Source of the DNA: SMAG-U1939 sp035763125
GTDB lineage: Bacteria; Chloroflexota; Ktedonobacteria; Ktedonobacterales; JADMIN01
Direction of reading: 5' to 3'
NCBI GenBank assembly: GCA_035763125.1
Contig: DASUBU010000211.1
Span: 4,427 to 68,426, forward strand
Length of the DNA: 64,000 nucleotides
Numbering within the stretch: the first letter of the stretch is position 1; each line of letters starts with the position of its first letter. This document shows, one piece after another, positions 25,289 through 34,109 of the stretch. The notes under the pieces are model-generated. The model had not been told where the DNA came from. It made no database searches and was given only the letters and a program-made list of their open reading frames with translations. Made by a program: the position numbers and the translations under genes.

Positions 25289-26205
25289 GGCGGATCCTCG
25301 ACCGGGGCGATCTCCAGCACTTTGTGCGGCAGCCACGCTCCGGCCGCGGCCTCCCAGCGCGCCAGCCCCAGGAAACGCCCATCGGTCGAATACGCGCGCA
25401 GCAGCTCGCCTTCGGCTGGCGGCTCGGCAATCAGCGACGTCGCGGCGAAGCGCAGCGGCTGGCCGTTCTTCAGGCGTGCCGCCTGGTCCGGCCCCAGGAT
25501 CGCCGCACGGCGGTCCAGCAGCGCCTCGTCGGGCGCGTAGAGGTGATCGCGCCACGCCTCGCCCGCCAGCGCCTCTTCGAGTGCTTCCAGCGCGAGCGCC
25601 TGGCGTAGGGAAAAGGGGCCACTGCGTGTGCGCACGAGGCCCGCCAGGTGGGCGCCGGTGCCCAGGCGCGCGCCGAGATCGTGCGCCAGCGAGCGAATAT
25701 AAGTGCCCTTGCCACACTCGACGTCCAGCACGAGGTCTGGCGGCTCCCAGGCCACCGGCCGCAGCGCGTAGATCACTACCGGGCGTGGCTCAGGCGTCAC
25801 CTGCTCGCCGGCGCGCGCCAGCTTATAGAGCGGCTGCCCCCCTCGCTTGATCGCCGAGTAGAGCGGCGGCACCTGGAGCTGCTCGCCCAGGAACGCCGGC
25901 AGCGCCGCCTCGATCTCGGCCAGCGTGAGGGCGACCGGCGCCTCGCGCACGACCGTTCCTTCGGCATCGTAGGTATCGGTCTCGACGCCGAAGCGCACCG
26001 TCGCGCGGTAGGCTTTGCCGCTCTCGCTGAGGTATTCCGCCACGCGCGTGGCCTGGCCCGCCAGCACCGGCAGCACGCCGGTGGCCAGCGGATCGAGTGT
26101 GCCGGCGTGGCCGACGCGTTTCTGCCCCAGCAGCCGGCGCACGCGCGCCACCACGTCGTGCGAGGTCATGCCGGCTGCTTTGTGAATCACGAAGATGCCA
26201 TCCAT
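25276..26205 (-). CDS. truB: tRNA pseudouridine(55) synthase TruB
   Basis: A 309-residue enzyme that converts U55 in the T-loop of tRNA to pseudouridine. The catalytic motif GHAGTLDPLATGVL contains Asp38. Further landmarks are YRATVRFGVETDTYDAEG, the QVPPLYSAIKRGGQPLYKLAR loop, and CGKGTYIRSLAHDLG. A PUA-like C-terminus is present (about 235-309). The usual infB/rbfA/ribF neighbours are absent. It converges on, and overlaps by 13 bp, the surface-protein gene. Confidence 0.96.
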   Translation of the reverse strand: MDGIFVIHKAAGMTSHDVVARVRRLLGQKRVGHAGTLDPLATGVLPVLAGQATRVAEYLSESGKAYRATVRFGVETDTYDAEGTVVREAPVALTLAEIEAALPAFLGEQLQVPPLYSAIKRGGQPLYKLARAGEQVTPEPRPVVIYALRPVAWEPPDLVLDVECGKGTYIRSLAHDLGARLGTGAHLAGLVRTRSGPFSLRQALALEALEEALAGEAWRDHLYAPDEALLDRRAAILGPDQAARLKNGQPLRFAATSLIAEPPAEGELLRAYSTDGRFLGLARWEAAAGAWLPHKVLEIAPVEDPPQRP

Positions 26206-26255
26206 GGCAGGAAGTATAGCAGCGCCCCCGCAGACTCAGTGTGCGGTGTGCGGCC

Positions 26256-27464
26256 TCAGTCATCAATCGCCTGATAGGCCAGCGTCCAGAAGTCGAGGCA
26301 GACATTCGGAGCGCTGGGGGATGTCCAGGCGCGCTGCGTCATCAAGATGGTGACCATATCTTCACGGGGATCCGCATACCAGGAGGTGCCGAGGCCACCG
26401 TCCCAGCCGAACCGGCCGGGCACCTCGGCCACGCCGGTGCGCCGCGTGACGATGGAGACGCCGAAGCCCCAGCCGTGGCTGGCAAAATAGCCCGGCACGA
26501 GACCGGAGACCGCCTTCTGCTCGGGCGTGAGCTGATCCGTCGTCATGGTCTCGACTGAGAGCCTTGACAGGAGGCGCCCGCCGCCGTACGTGCCCTGCCT
26601 CAGCATCATCTGCCCGAAGGCCAGGTAGTCGTCTACGGTCGAGAGCAGCCCGCCGGCGCCGGAGGGGAAGGCGGGCGGGTGGCTCCACTGGCCGCCCATG
26701 GCCTCGTCATAGACCGCGAGCGCGCCGGTTTCGGGATCGTTCGCGTAGCTGGTTGCCAGCCGGTCGAGGTTGGCGGCTGGCACGCTGAAGCTGGTATCTC
26801 GCATGCCGAGCGGCTCGAAGATGCGCTCGCGAAAGTACGTCTCCAATGGCTTGCCGGAGGCCCGCGCGATCAACACACCCAACACGTCGGACCCCGTGTT
26901 GTACATCCAGCGCTCGCCCGGCTGGTGCATGAGTGACAGCGTGCCCAGGCGGCGCATCCACTCGTCCGGCCCAGGCATCGCCCCCGGCGCCGGCGGACCC
27001 ATGCCGATCTGCAGCTCGCTGGCGGCCCGCAGGATTGGATAGGCATCGGGTGGCGCGAGCATCTGGCCGAAGCCCATGCGGAAGGTGAGCAGATCGCGGA
27101 CGGTGATCGGCCGGTGTGCTGGCACCGTGTCGTCGAGCGGCCCGTCGAGCCGCTTCAGGACGCGGCGGCCGGCTAGCTCGGGCAGCAGGCGATCTACCGG
27201 CTCGTCCAGCCGCAGCGCGCATTCCTCCACCAGGAGCATCGTCGCCACGGCGGTAATCGGCTTGGTCATCGAGGAGATGCGGAAGATTGTGTCGCGCTGG
27301 ATTGGGTCGCCGCCGGCAGCCTTCGCGCCAAGCGCGTCCACATGCACCTCGCCACGCCGGCTGACCAGCATGACGAGCCCGGGCACCTCGCCGCGCTCGA
27401 TATAGCCAGCCATGACGTCACGCAGACGGTCGAGCCGCGTCTTGGAGAGTCCTGCGCTGTTCAT
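26256..27464 (-). CDS. beta-lactamase-fold serine hydrolase
   Basis: A 402-residue class C beta-lactamase/penicillin-binding-protein-like hydrolase (EstB/DacB type). The nucleophile motif S-x-x-K is Ser65-Met-Thr-Lys68 in FRISSMTKPI, and the second motif is Tyr-x-Asn in RWMYNTGSDV. There is no signal peptide, so it is likely a cytoplasmic esterase or amidase rather than a true beta-lactamase. Length agrees with the family. It precedes truB on the same strand with 50 nt between. Confidence 0.92.
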   Translation of the reverse strand: MNSAGLSKTRLDRLRDVMAGYIERGEVPGLVMLVSRRGEVHVDALGAKAAGGDPIQRDTIFRISSMTKPITAVATMLLVEECALRLDEPVDRLLPELAGRRVLKRLDGPLDDTVPAHRPITVRDLLTFRMGFGQMLAPPDAYPILRAASELQIGMGPPAPGAMPGPDEWMRRLGTLSLMHQPGERWMYNTGSDVLGVLIARASGKPLETYFRERIFEPLGMRDTSFSVPAANLDRLATSYANDPETGALAVYDEAMGGQWSHPPAFPSGAGGLLSTVDDYLAFGQMMLRQGTYGGGRLLSRLSVETMTTDQLTPEQKAVSGLVPGYFASHGWGFGVSIVTRRTGVAEVPGRFGWDGGLGTSWYADPREDMVTILMTQRAWTSPSAPNVCLDFWTLAYQAIDD

Positions 27465-27694
27465 TGTCCCAGTCCTTCCTGCTTGGCTCCCGTCGGGGCT
27501 GCTCTGCTTCTTTTACTCGCATAGTTGCCGCCATCTGCCGCATCCTTTTGTCGTCAGCCGCCTCGTTGCTCGTTGTTGGCGAACGAGAGCCTCTGCGCGC
27601 TAAAGGCACGACGGAGCTGGCTTGAGCGCCGTTGGCCCCATACCGTACCCACCGGCGTACGTCAGTTTGGGCGCGGCGGCCGTAGCTCTCAGCG

Positions 27695-28141
27695 CTAGAT
27701 ACGCCCCTCGTGCAGCATGCTGACCGCTTTGGCGATGCGCCGCTGCCGCGTCTCGTCGGTCTTCGCGTCTTCGATTGGGAGCACGACGCGCCGTTTGTTG
27801 CTGTAGGATAAGCCGTCGAAGAAGCGTTTGGCGTGTGGGTCACGGTCGAGGGCGTCCGCGAAGTCAGGCGGTACGCTTACTTCGCGCAGCTCCGTGTCCA
27901 GCTCGAGGTCAACGTCCACTTCGTCGCCCGCGGCGACCCCCGCGTGCTCGCGGACGTCCGAACTGATGCCGAGCATGAATTCCCCGCCCATGGTCGCCAC
28001 GGTGTTGCGGTAGGTGTAGCCGTTGATGGTGACGCGGACCGCCGGCTTCTTACTGGATCCGAGGCTCGTCACCACCTCAGGTGGAACGCGAATTCCCGTC
28101 GCGGTCTTGCCGTTGAGCTGGATGGTGGCCCGAAACTTCAT
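27695..28141 (-). CDS. DUF1905/YdeI-type (OmdA) protein
   Basis: A 148-residue protein with two known modules. The N-terminal DUF1905 beta barrel (KFRATIQLNGKTATGIRVPPEVV to about 80) ends with GDEVDVDLELD. The C-terminal bacteriocin-protection YdeI/OmpD-associated helix region follows (PPDFADALDRDPHAKRFFDGLSYSNKRRVV). The family is widespread and its molecular function is unknown; the name comes from E. coli genetics. It is probably monocistronic. Confidence 0.9.
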   Translation of the reverse strand: MKFRATIQLNGKTATGIRVPPEVVTSLGSSKKPAVRVTINGYTYRNTVATMGGEFMLGISSDVREHAGVAAGDEVDVDLELDTELREVSVPPDFADALDRDPHAKRFFDGLSYSNKRRVVLPIEDAKTDETRQRRIAKAVSMLHEGRI

Positions 28142-28403
28142 ACGACCTCCTCGAACAGAATGGCCTCTAGCAGTCTGGAGTCGTCATCGGTCCGGCATTC
28201 CCAGTTGGGGGCTTTCCCCCAGATGTTGACGTATGCTACCAGAGCCAGCGCGAGCGACATCAGGGCAGGGCAGCGCCATGGTCTTTGCCCTCAATTGTGC
28301 GCTGTCCTGGATTCGGGAGGCTGGCTGTGGGCTCGCGGCGTTCACCATCCAACGTGCCAGTACCGCTACCGCGTACCCGGGGCCGGTCGGACGCAGAGAC
28401 TCA

Positions 28404-29927
28404 CTATGCGCACACTTCTTCCTCGACGGCACGCTCGACGACGTTGGTCGCGTCCTCAGAAGCGCCTTCTGTCGCGGCTGGCGATTCGCGGGTCAGCAGG
28501 GTGGCCGCCAGCACAAGCGCCACCAGCACCAGTCCGGCGCTGATTGCCCAGGTGAGGTGATAGCCGCCGCTGAGCGCCACAATGGCTTTCTGGCCGTCGC
28601 CAGCGAGCTGGTCCGTGCGGCCAGCCGAGATGGTGGCGAGGATAGCGAGGCCGAGCGCCGCACCTACCTGGGTGGTCGTATTCAGCAGGCCGGAGGCCAG
28701 CCCCGCGTCGCTGGGTGTGACGTCCGCCATCGCGAGGAGGCTCAGCGCCGTGAAGGACATCCCCGCGCCGATGCCAAGCAGCACCATCGGCAGCAACAGG
28801 TCGCGCACGTAGTCGGCGTTCAGCGGGGAGCGCGCGAAGAGCGCAAGCCCGGCCACGATGAACGCGAGGCCGGCCAGCAGTGCCCTGCGCGACCCGAACC
28901 GCGTGATCAGGCGAGCCGCCAGGCCAATCGAGAACGCTGCCATCGCGATGGTGTTCGGCAGAAACGCGAGGCCAATCGCCAGCGGGCCGTAATGCAGAAC
29001 ACGCTGCATGTCGAGCGAGCCGAGGAAGAAGAAGCCGAAGAAGGCGCTGACCATCAACGCCTGGATCAGGTTCGCGCCTGACAAATTGCGCCCACGGAAC
29101 AAGCGCAGCGGCATGAGCGGGTTGGAGGCCATCGCCTGGCGGATGATGAATGCCACCAGCAGCGCCAGCGCGAGGCCGCCCAGCCCGAGCGTATGCAGCG
29201 AGCCCAGGCCATAGACGTCGGACTCGACAATGGTGTAGACACCCAGCATCAGCGCGGCGGTGACCAGGACGGCGCCGAGCACGTCCGCTCCGTGGCCCAG
29301 GCCAAGGCCTTCATCGGACTCGATCAGGCGGGCGCCCAATGCCATGGTTGCCAGCCCAATCGGCAGGTTGACGAAGAAGATCCAGTGCCAGCTAATCGCC
29401 TGGGTGATGAGCCCGCCGGCCATCAGGCCGATCGCGCCGCCCGCCGAGGCGACGAAGGCGAAGATGCCCATCGCCTGCGCCCGCTCCTTGGGCTCTGGGA
29501 ACAGTGTCACGATCATTCCCAGAATCACGGCGGAGCTCACCGCGCCGCCGACGCCCTGTATGAACCGCGCGGCGACCAGCACCGGCTGGCTGAACGATAG
29601 CCCTGATAGCAGCGAGGCTACGATGAATATCGCCAGCCCAATCAGGAAGATGCGCTTGTGTCCGATCAGATCGCCGAGACGCCCCGCCAGCAGCATGATG
29701 CCGGCGAAGGCGATCAGGTAGGCGTTCACGACCCAGGCCAGGCCGGATTGCGAGAAGCCGAGATCACGCTGGATCGAGGGGAGTGCGACGTTGACGATGG
29801 TCGTATCCACGACGATCATGAGAAAACCGATGCACAGAACGATCAGCGACAGCCAGCGTGAGCTGACGGGCCGTGCGCGCTCCAAGATGCGCAGCCTCAC
29901 ATCGGTCAGTCCTGCAGTCGTACTCAC
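28404..29927 (-). CDS. DHA2-family MFS drug exporter (EmrB/QacA-like)
   Basis: A 507-residue, 14-helix proton-driven exporter. Motifs are VVDTTIVNVALPSIQRDLGFS (TM1, motif D1), AGRLGDLIGHKRIFLIG (motif A), and ARFIQGVGGAVSSAVILGMIVTLFPEPKERAQAMGIF (motif C region). Substrates of relatives are lipophilic drugs. The GTG start at 29927 is used because GGAGGAGAGGC lies directly before it; upstream in-frame ATG 30020 has no such signal. A palindrome at 30074-30090 lies in its upstream region. Confidence 0.93.
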   Translation of the reverse strand: MSTTAGLTDVRLRILERARPVSSRWLSLIVLCIGFLMIVVDTTIVNVALPSIQRDLGFSQSGLAWVVNAYLIAFAGIMLLAGRLGDLIGHKRIFLIGLAIFIVASLLSGLSFSQPVLVAARFIQGVGGAVSSAVILGMIVTLFPEPKERAQAMGIFAFVASAGGAIGLMAGGLITQAISWHWIFFVNLPIGLATMALGARLIESDEGLGLGHGADVLGAVLVTAALMLGVYTIVESDVYGLGSLHTLGLGGLALALLVAFIIRQAMASNPLMPLRLFRGRNLSGANLIQALMVSAFFGFFFLGSLDMQRVLHYGPLAIGLAFLPNTIAMAAFSIGLAARLITRFGSRRALLAGLAFIVAGLALFARSPLNADYVRDLLLPMVLLGIGAGMSFTALSLLAMADVTPSDAGLASGLLNTTTQVGAALGLAILATISAGRTDQLAGDGQKAIVALSGGYHLTWAISAGLVLVALVLAATLLTRESPAATEGASEDATNVVERAVEEEVCA

Positions 29928-30073
29928 GCCTCTCCTCCTATCGCTCTCGCATAGCACGTAATCTGTTGTCACCCTATTCTGATTGTCGGGCGGATTATTG
30001 ACGCTCGCTCCAGCAGGCACGCGCGCACAGTCATCCGTACGGCGTACACTCTTCGGCCTTCACCCACGCCAAG

Positions 30074-30090
30074 ACTTCATTTTGTGAAGT
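30074..30090. promoter_or_regulatory. operator-like palindrome upstream of the DHA2 exporter
   Basis: ACTTCA-TTTTG-TGAAGT is a perfect 6-bp-arm dyad with a 5-bp spacer, in an AT-richer part of the intergenic region between the exporter (29927) and the 3' end of the alpha/beta hydrolase gene. MarR/TetR-type operators look like this; no dedicated regulator is adjacent. Confidence 0.35.
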
Positions 30091-30216
30091 AATGAATATG
30101 GCGCGGGAGGCAGCTATGTCAAGGTCATGGCAAGCTGGGGGTGGGGATACTAGACGAAAGGACGGGGACCCAGGGAAGCAAACGAGCGAGATGATCCCCT
30201 GTCTGGCCGAGCGCGC

Positions 30217-31002
30217 TCAGCGGGCGAAGAACTCTGTCAGCACAGGCGCGAGGGCCTCCGCGGCGACCTCGTGCGTCTGCCCTTCTAGCTCGCGATGCTG
30301 AGCATGGGGGAGCGCGCCGGCGAGGGCTTGCGCAGCTTGCCGTATAAAGGGGAACGTGGCCCCGCCGGCCATCACGAGCGTGGGTATGGTGACCGAGGCG
30401 GCACGGTCGGTGGGCACGGAGCTATCGCCCAGCGCGGCTGCGTCGTATGCCAATGTGGGTGCGACGGCCTCGAACAGCGGCCATATCGGCGCCTGTCGCA
30501 TCCGGGCCACACCCTCGTCCCCCGCGCCGACCAGGCGCATCATGAGCTCGACCGCGTCACCTTTGCGCCCCTCTGCAAGTAGCTCCGTGAGCCGTACCCG
30601 GTACTCGTTGAATCCCTGCACACGGTCTGGGTCGACGGTGTACGGTGGCTCGTACAGCGCCAGCTTCGTGATCTTGGTGGGAAGCATGCGCGCAGCCTCG
30701 AAGGCCAGGGCCGCGCCGGAGGAGATACCATAGACGAAGGTCGATCCGCCGGCCTCATTGATGAAGGCCTCGATGTCTTCAATCTCGCGCTCGACCGCGA
30801 AGGGCTGCGTATCGCCACTGTCGCCGCGGCCTCGCCGGTCATACGTGTACACCGTGAAGTGCGGCGTCAGTTGTGCCGCGAGCGGCCCCATCGGCCCGAA
30901 CGAGCGACTGCACAGCGCTCCATCCACCAGGAGGACCGCAGGTCCGGTCCCGGAGCGATCGAAGGCAATAGGTGTGCCGTCTTTCGATGTGACGGTTGGC
31001 AT
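30217..31002 (-). CDS. alpha/beta hydrolase
   Basis: A 261-residue hydrolase of the AB_hydrolase_1 type. Strand-oxyanion region VLLVDGALCSRSFGPMG is followed by YTYDRRGRGDSGDT, the nucleophile elbow YGISSGAALA with Ser94, and a C-terminal His in LEGQTHEVAAE. There is no signal peptide, so it is cytoplasmic. The substrate is unknown; likely esterase or haloperoxidase-like. Its start lies 18 nt after the end of the DUF1579-like gene on the same strand, indicating an operon with it and possibly with the AraC regulator upstream. Confidence 0.9.
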   Translation of the reverse strand: MPTVTSKDGTPIAFDRSGTGPAVLLVDGALCSRSFGPMGPLAAQLTPHFTVYTYDRRGRGDSGDTQPFAVEREIEDIEAFINEAGGSTFVYGISSGAALAFEAARMLPTKITKLALYEPPYTVDPDRVQGFNEYRVRLTELLAEGRKGDAVELMMRLVGAGDEGVARMRQAPIWPLFEAVAPTLAYDAAALGDSSVPTDRAASVTIPTLVMAGGATFPFIRQAAQALAGALPHAQHRELEGQTHEVAAEALAPVLTEFFAR

Positions 31003-31020
31003 CGGAATGTCCCCCCTGTC

Positions 31021-31497
31021 CTACTTGGCCCGCGTGTACGTGAGGTCGAAATCGTGCTCCCACGTCGTGCCGTCAAACGACTTTTCCCAGCGGGCAGTAA
31101 TCGTGTTGCCATCCTCGCTCAAGGTGCCGGCAAAGCGCTGAGAGAAGCCCGGAGCGTCCCGCCACTGCTTCCACTCGCGCCCCTCCAGGCGCATCTGATA
31201 GATCCGCGACACACCGCGCCAGTCGAAGTAGAGCATGGTGTAGGTTTCACTCGCATCATCTCGACCGATGATGGAGAGCGACCAGGGAGAGGTTCCCGCT
31301 CGGTCGCCCATGCGCATGTTGAGATAGGCACCCTCCGCCAGCCACTCGAACGTGGCGTGTCCGCGCGCCGTGCTCAACGGGTCGGCGGGAAACGACATCT
31401 CGACGTCCCATTCGCCAACCAGCACGTCAAGACCTTTCAGCGCGGGATTCGGCTCGGGAGCCTTCTGTCTGGTATGAGCGTTCACGTCGTCGGTCAT
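31021..31497 (-). CDS. DUF1579-like beta-barrel protein
   Basis: A 158-residue protein with a calycin or nitrobindin-like pattern of strands: ALKGLDVLVGEWDVEMSF, ATFEWLAEGAYLNMRM, SWxxWRDAPGF-like and FAGTLSEDGNTITARWEKS segments. This fits DUF1579 and related small-molecule-binding barrels. No catalytic residue is apparent. GGGAGGG lies just before ATG 31497. It is co-directional with the alpha/beta hydrolase and the AraC regulator, suggesting shared control. Confidence 0.7.
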   Translation of the reverse strand: MTDDVNAHTRQKAPEPNPALKGLDVLVGEWDVEMSFPADPLSTARGHATFEWLAEGAYLNMRMGDRAGTSPWSLSIIGRDDASETYTMLYFDWRGVSRIYQMRLEGREWKQWRDAPGFSQRFAGTLSEDGNTITARWEKSFDGTTWEHDFDLTYTRAK

Positions 31498-31575
31498 CGC
31501 GATCCCTCCCGCTGAATACGATAGCCTCCCGCGGCTCAACACACTTCTTCCAGCTTGCGCACTTGGTGCGCCGCT

Positions 31576-32430
31576 TCATGCCAGGACGCGCGTCTCGCGC
31601 ACAACAGGTGTCGTCAGAAGGGGCGGGAACACGCCGAGAATGGGCGGATCAGCCGCGCGGTGTGGGCGTAAGGCCAGCGCCACTGGTGCGTCCGCCCGGC
31701 CGTTGCGTACACGCACCGGTTGCTCGGCAGCCGCGACGAGCAGACCCGATTCTGGCAACAGGTAGTTCAGCGCGCCCAGTGACCACGGCAAGGCGGCGGC
31801 GCGGAGATAGTAGAGCCCATCGGGCACAGGGCCGAGCTGAAAGTGACCCGGCGCGGCGAGGGTCGTACAGGCTATCGGATGCCCCTGCGGGACAGGTCTG
31901 GGAAAGAGGCCGACGAAGATCAAGCCGCCAAAGGAATCTGGCGCGGCGATCGTGCCCTGTATGCCCTCCTCGTGGAGTGCGGTGAGGCTCTGGGGTTTGT
32001 GGATGCGGGCCTCCAGTGGCGCGAGGGGGGCCGCAGCGAGCTCGTCGGCCAATTGACGCAGCTGCACCGGCGAGAGCCCGACCAACTGCTTGAAGCGAGT
32101 GGTAAACGTGCCGAGGCTGGTATAGCCAAGATCGAAGCAGACATCCGTCACACTCAGCGATGTTGTCAGCACGAGCCGCTTTGCCGCATCCAGGCGCAGC
32201 GCGGCCAGAAACTCGCCGGGTGGAATACTGGTGATCGAGCGGAAGACGCGATTGAAATGAAACGGACTCTGGCACGCGATCTCGGCCATCTCTTCGAGTG
32301 AGAGCGGCTCCGAGAGCTGCGCGCGCATGGTCTGAATCACACGTTCGACAGCCAGTGCATAGGAGGTGAGGGTGCTTGCGCGGTACGCTCTGGCAGAGGT
32401 GAGCTGATCTGGCGGCTGTAGCAAAGGCAT
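31576..32430 (-). CDS. AraC-family transcriptional regulator with N-terminal DNA-binding domain
   Basis: A 284-residue regulator. Unlike most AraC proteins the two helix-turn-helices come first (about residues 25-115: EPLSLEEMAEIACQSPFHFNRVFRSITSIPPGEFL, then SVTDVCFDLGYTSLGTFTTRFKQLVGLSP). The C-terminal half (125-284) is beta-rich and presumably binds a ligand. GGAGGAGGC precedes ATG 32430. It heads a run of same-strand genes (DUF1579-like, alpha/beta hydrolase) which it may control. Confidence 0.88.
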   Translation of the reverse strand: MPLLQPPDQLTSARAYRASTLTSYALAVERVIQTMRAQLSEPLSLEEMAEIACQSPFHFNRVFRSITSIPPGEFLAALRLDAAKRLVLTTSLSVTDVCFDLGYTSLGTFTTRFKQLVGLSPVQLRQLADELAAAPLAPLEARIHKPQSLTALHEEGIQGTIAAPDSFGGLIFVGLFPRPVPQGHPIACTTLAAPGHFQLGPVPDGLYYLRAAALPWSLGALNYLLPESGLLVAAAEQPVRVRNGRADAPVALALRPHRAADPPILGVFPPLLTTPVVRETRVLA

Positions 32431-32602
32431 AGACCTGCCTCCTCCATCGCTCTCTCCGCGGGCGTAGATTGCCGCGCACTGCGGCGATGTGGCTCCTTTC
32501 TCGTCGTCATGGGCATTTCCGGAAGGCAAGCCTGTGCTAGCGATGCGACGCGGCAACCCTAGGACTCGGCGGCGTCATGCTGCCCGCGCTCGTACTGGAT
32601 TG

Positions 32603-33037
32603 CTATTCGTGCGCGTGGCGCACGACGATCGGCGTCTGGCCGCTGAAGACCTCGGCCTCCAGGCTGTGCTGCGCGGGGCTGGGCGTCATCGTCACCAGCA
32701 CGACGGCGTTGGTGCGCGCGGTGATGCCGTGTGGCACGCGGGCCTCCAGCGCGAAGAGCGTGCCCACGCGGCCCTCAGTGCTGTGCTGGCCCGCGGTGAA
32801 CGTGATCTGCCCGCGCACCACCTGCACCAGGATCTGGCTGGAAGTCGTATGGGACTTCAGGATCTGCCCCGCCTTGAAGGCAAAGAGCACCACACGCGCT
32901 GCCCCCGTGTCCGCTAGTATCCGCACGGATGGGCCGTCCTCCTGAAAGCGCGTGAGCGCGCGCAGATCGAGCGCCACCAGTGCGCCCTCATCCTCTTGCG
33001 GCTGCCCGTCGGCAGCATTGTCTTGCACAGCGTTCAT
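32603..33037 (-). CDS. small cupin-domain protein
   Basis: A 144-residue protein. After a charged 25-residue start, a single cupin barrel follows: VVLFAFKAGQILKSHTTSSQILVQVVRGQITFTAG with the first His/Glu-type motif reduced to one His (His63), and ARVPHGITARTNAVVLVTM as the second motif. Metal ligands are therefore incomplete. GGGAGA lies before the ATG. It is the last gene of the left-pointing pair with DUF2249 (33148) at the edge of the nitrite/NO cluster. Small cupins of this kind recur beside DUF2249 genes, but their role is not known. Confidence 0.82.
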   Translation of the reverse strand: MNAVQDNAADGQPQEDEGALVALDLRALTRFQEDGPSVRILADTGAARVVLFAFKAGQILKSHTTSSQILVQVVRGQITFTAGQHSTEGRVGTLFALEARVPHGITARTNAVVLVTMTPSPAQHSLEAEVFSGQTPIVVRHAHE

Positions 33038-33147
33038 CTGAGTTCTCCCACTTTCGTGTGTCGTGAGCGCCCCCAAATCAGCGGAGCGGCTGGCATGCCC
33101 GCGGAAGACCTGCCGCCGCCGCCCGCCGCTCCGCCAAGGTTGCCTGG

Positions 33148-33414
33148 TCAGTCTCTCGTTGCTTCTGGCGTCGCGCCCAGTCGCGTGATGCGAATCGCCC
33201 AGCGGTCCGGTCCCTGCTCTTCGGGCGCCCAATCGAAGGCGCCAGGTCGCTCGGCCATCAGCTGGTAGTATAGCGGGCGCGGATCGTGATCGTTGACGAG
33301 CATCAGTGCTTCGTCTGGCTGCAGCGCATCGAGGCGCTCGAAGATCAGCGCATGCCGGTCGCGCGGCACGAGGGGGCGTACGTCCAGTACCGTCGCCTTG
33401 GAGGATGTTGCCAT
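33148..33414 (-). CDS. DUF2249 domain protein (first copy)
   Basis: An 88-residue protein that is one DUF2249 domain: VLDVRPLVPRDRHALIFERLDALQPDEALMLVNDHDPRPLYYQLMAERPGAF, with the characteristic NDHDPRPLYYQ motif. The fold is SirA/TusA-like. DUF2249 proteins, alone or joined to hemerythrin domains, occur with denitrification and NO-response genes. It is divergent from the MIP18-type gene, and a CRP-like palindrome (33511-33528) lies between them. It probably responds to the CRP/FNR regulator at 37797. Confidence 0.9.
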   Translation of the reverse strand: MATSSKATVLDVRPLVPRDRHALIFERLDALQPDEALMLVNDHDPRPLYYQLMAERPGAFDWAPEEQGPDRWAIRITRLGATPEATRD

Positions 33415-33510
33415 AGCGTGGTGTCTCCACTCCTGATGACTAATGACGACTCGACTCCACCGCCGAATCGCCGTGCTGCATAGAGTGTGTCGCGGCGAGT
33501 GGTATGGGCG

Positions 33511-33528
33511 CTGCGACCTTTGTCGCAG
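33511..33528. promoter_or_regulatory. CRP/FNR-type operator, site 1
   Basis: CTGCGAC-CTTT-GTCGCAG, a perfect 7-bp-arm palindrome, lies between divergent DUF2249 (start 33414) and MIP18-type (start 33637) genes. Read as TGCGA-N6-TCGCA it has the exact spacing of a CRP site. Near-identical copies are at 37713 and 38545. Confidence 0.7.
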
Positions 33529-33636
33529 CCGTTGCAGCGGTCGGGGCGCTATCGTTCGAGCGACCCCGGTGGGAGCGCAGCTCGTTGCGAATGGGAAGCT
33601 GGCGCCGGCGGGGCCGCTAGGCGAGGAGACCCAACG

Positions 33637-33966
33637 ATGGCGCTGGACGGCGACGAGCGCGACAACACGCGCGCGAAGATTATGGAAGCACTGAAGAACG
33701 TCTACGATCCCGAGCTAGGCGTGAACGTGGTGGACCTCGGCCTAGTCTACGATGTTGAGCTGCAACCCGAGGGCCACGTCTTGATTACTATGACACTCAC
33801 CACGCCAGGCTGCCCGATGCACGAGTCCATCGGGATGGGTGTCTCCGCCGCGCTGGATACTGTGCCGGGCATCACCGGCGGCGAGATTCGCATTGTCTGG
33901 AACCCACCCTGGGAGCCGGCTATGATGACGGAGGAGGGCCGCCGCCAACTGGGCTTCTGGGACTGA
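33637..33966 (+). CDS. MIP18/DUF59-family metal-sulfur cluster assembly factor
   Basis: A 109-residue protein of the SufT/PaaD/MIP18 group. DPELGVNVVDLGLVYDVEL and MTLTTPGCPMHESIG carry the family signature, including the conserved Cys of TPGCPM. The ending RIVWNPPWEPAMMTEEGRRQLGFW is typical of the PaaD-like branch. These proteins help to mature Fe-S enzymes. Start ATG 33637 follows GAGGAG. In this cluster it may help to repair Fe-S proteins damaged by nitric oxide; that is inference from context. Confidence 0.93.
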   Translation: MALDGDERDNTRAKIMEALKNVYDPELGVNVVDLGLVYDVELQPEGHVLITMTLTTPGCPMHESIGMGVSAALDTVPGITGGEIRIVWNPPWEPAMMTEEGRRQLGFWD

Positions 33967-34109
33967 TGCTGATTCCGGCATGTTCAACACGTTCGTCGCA
34001 GCGTGGCAGTTGCCTATACTCGAAACGGTCGAATGTAGAGCGATATCAAGCCGACCTCGATACGTGTCCTCGTTGCCCCCACGCGACGAGTCACGCAGCC
34101 ACCATCGCC

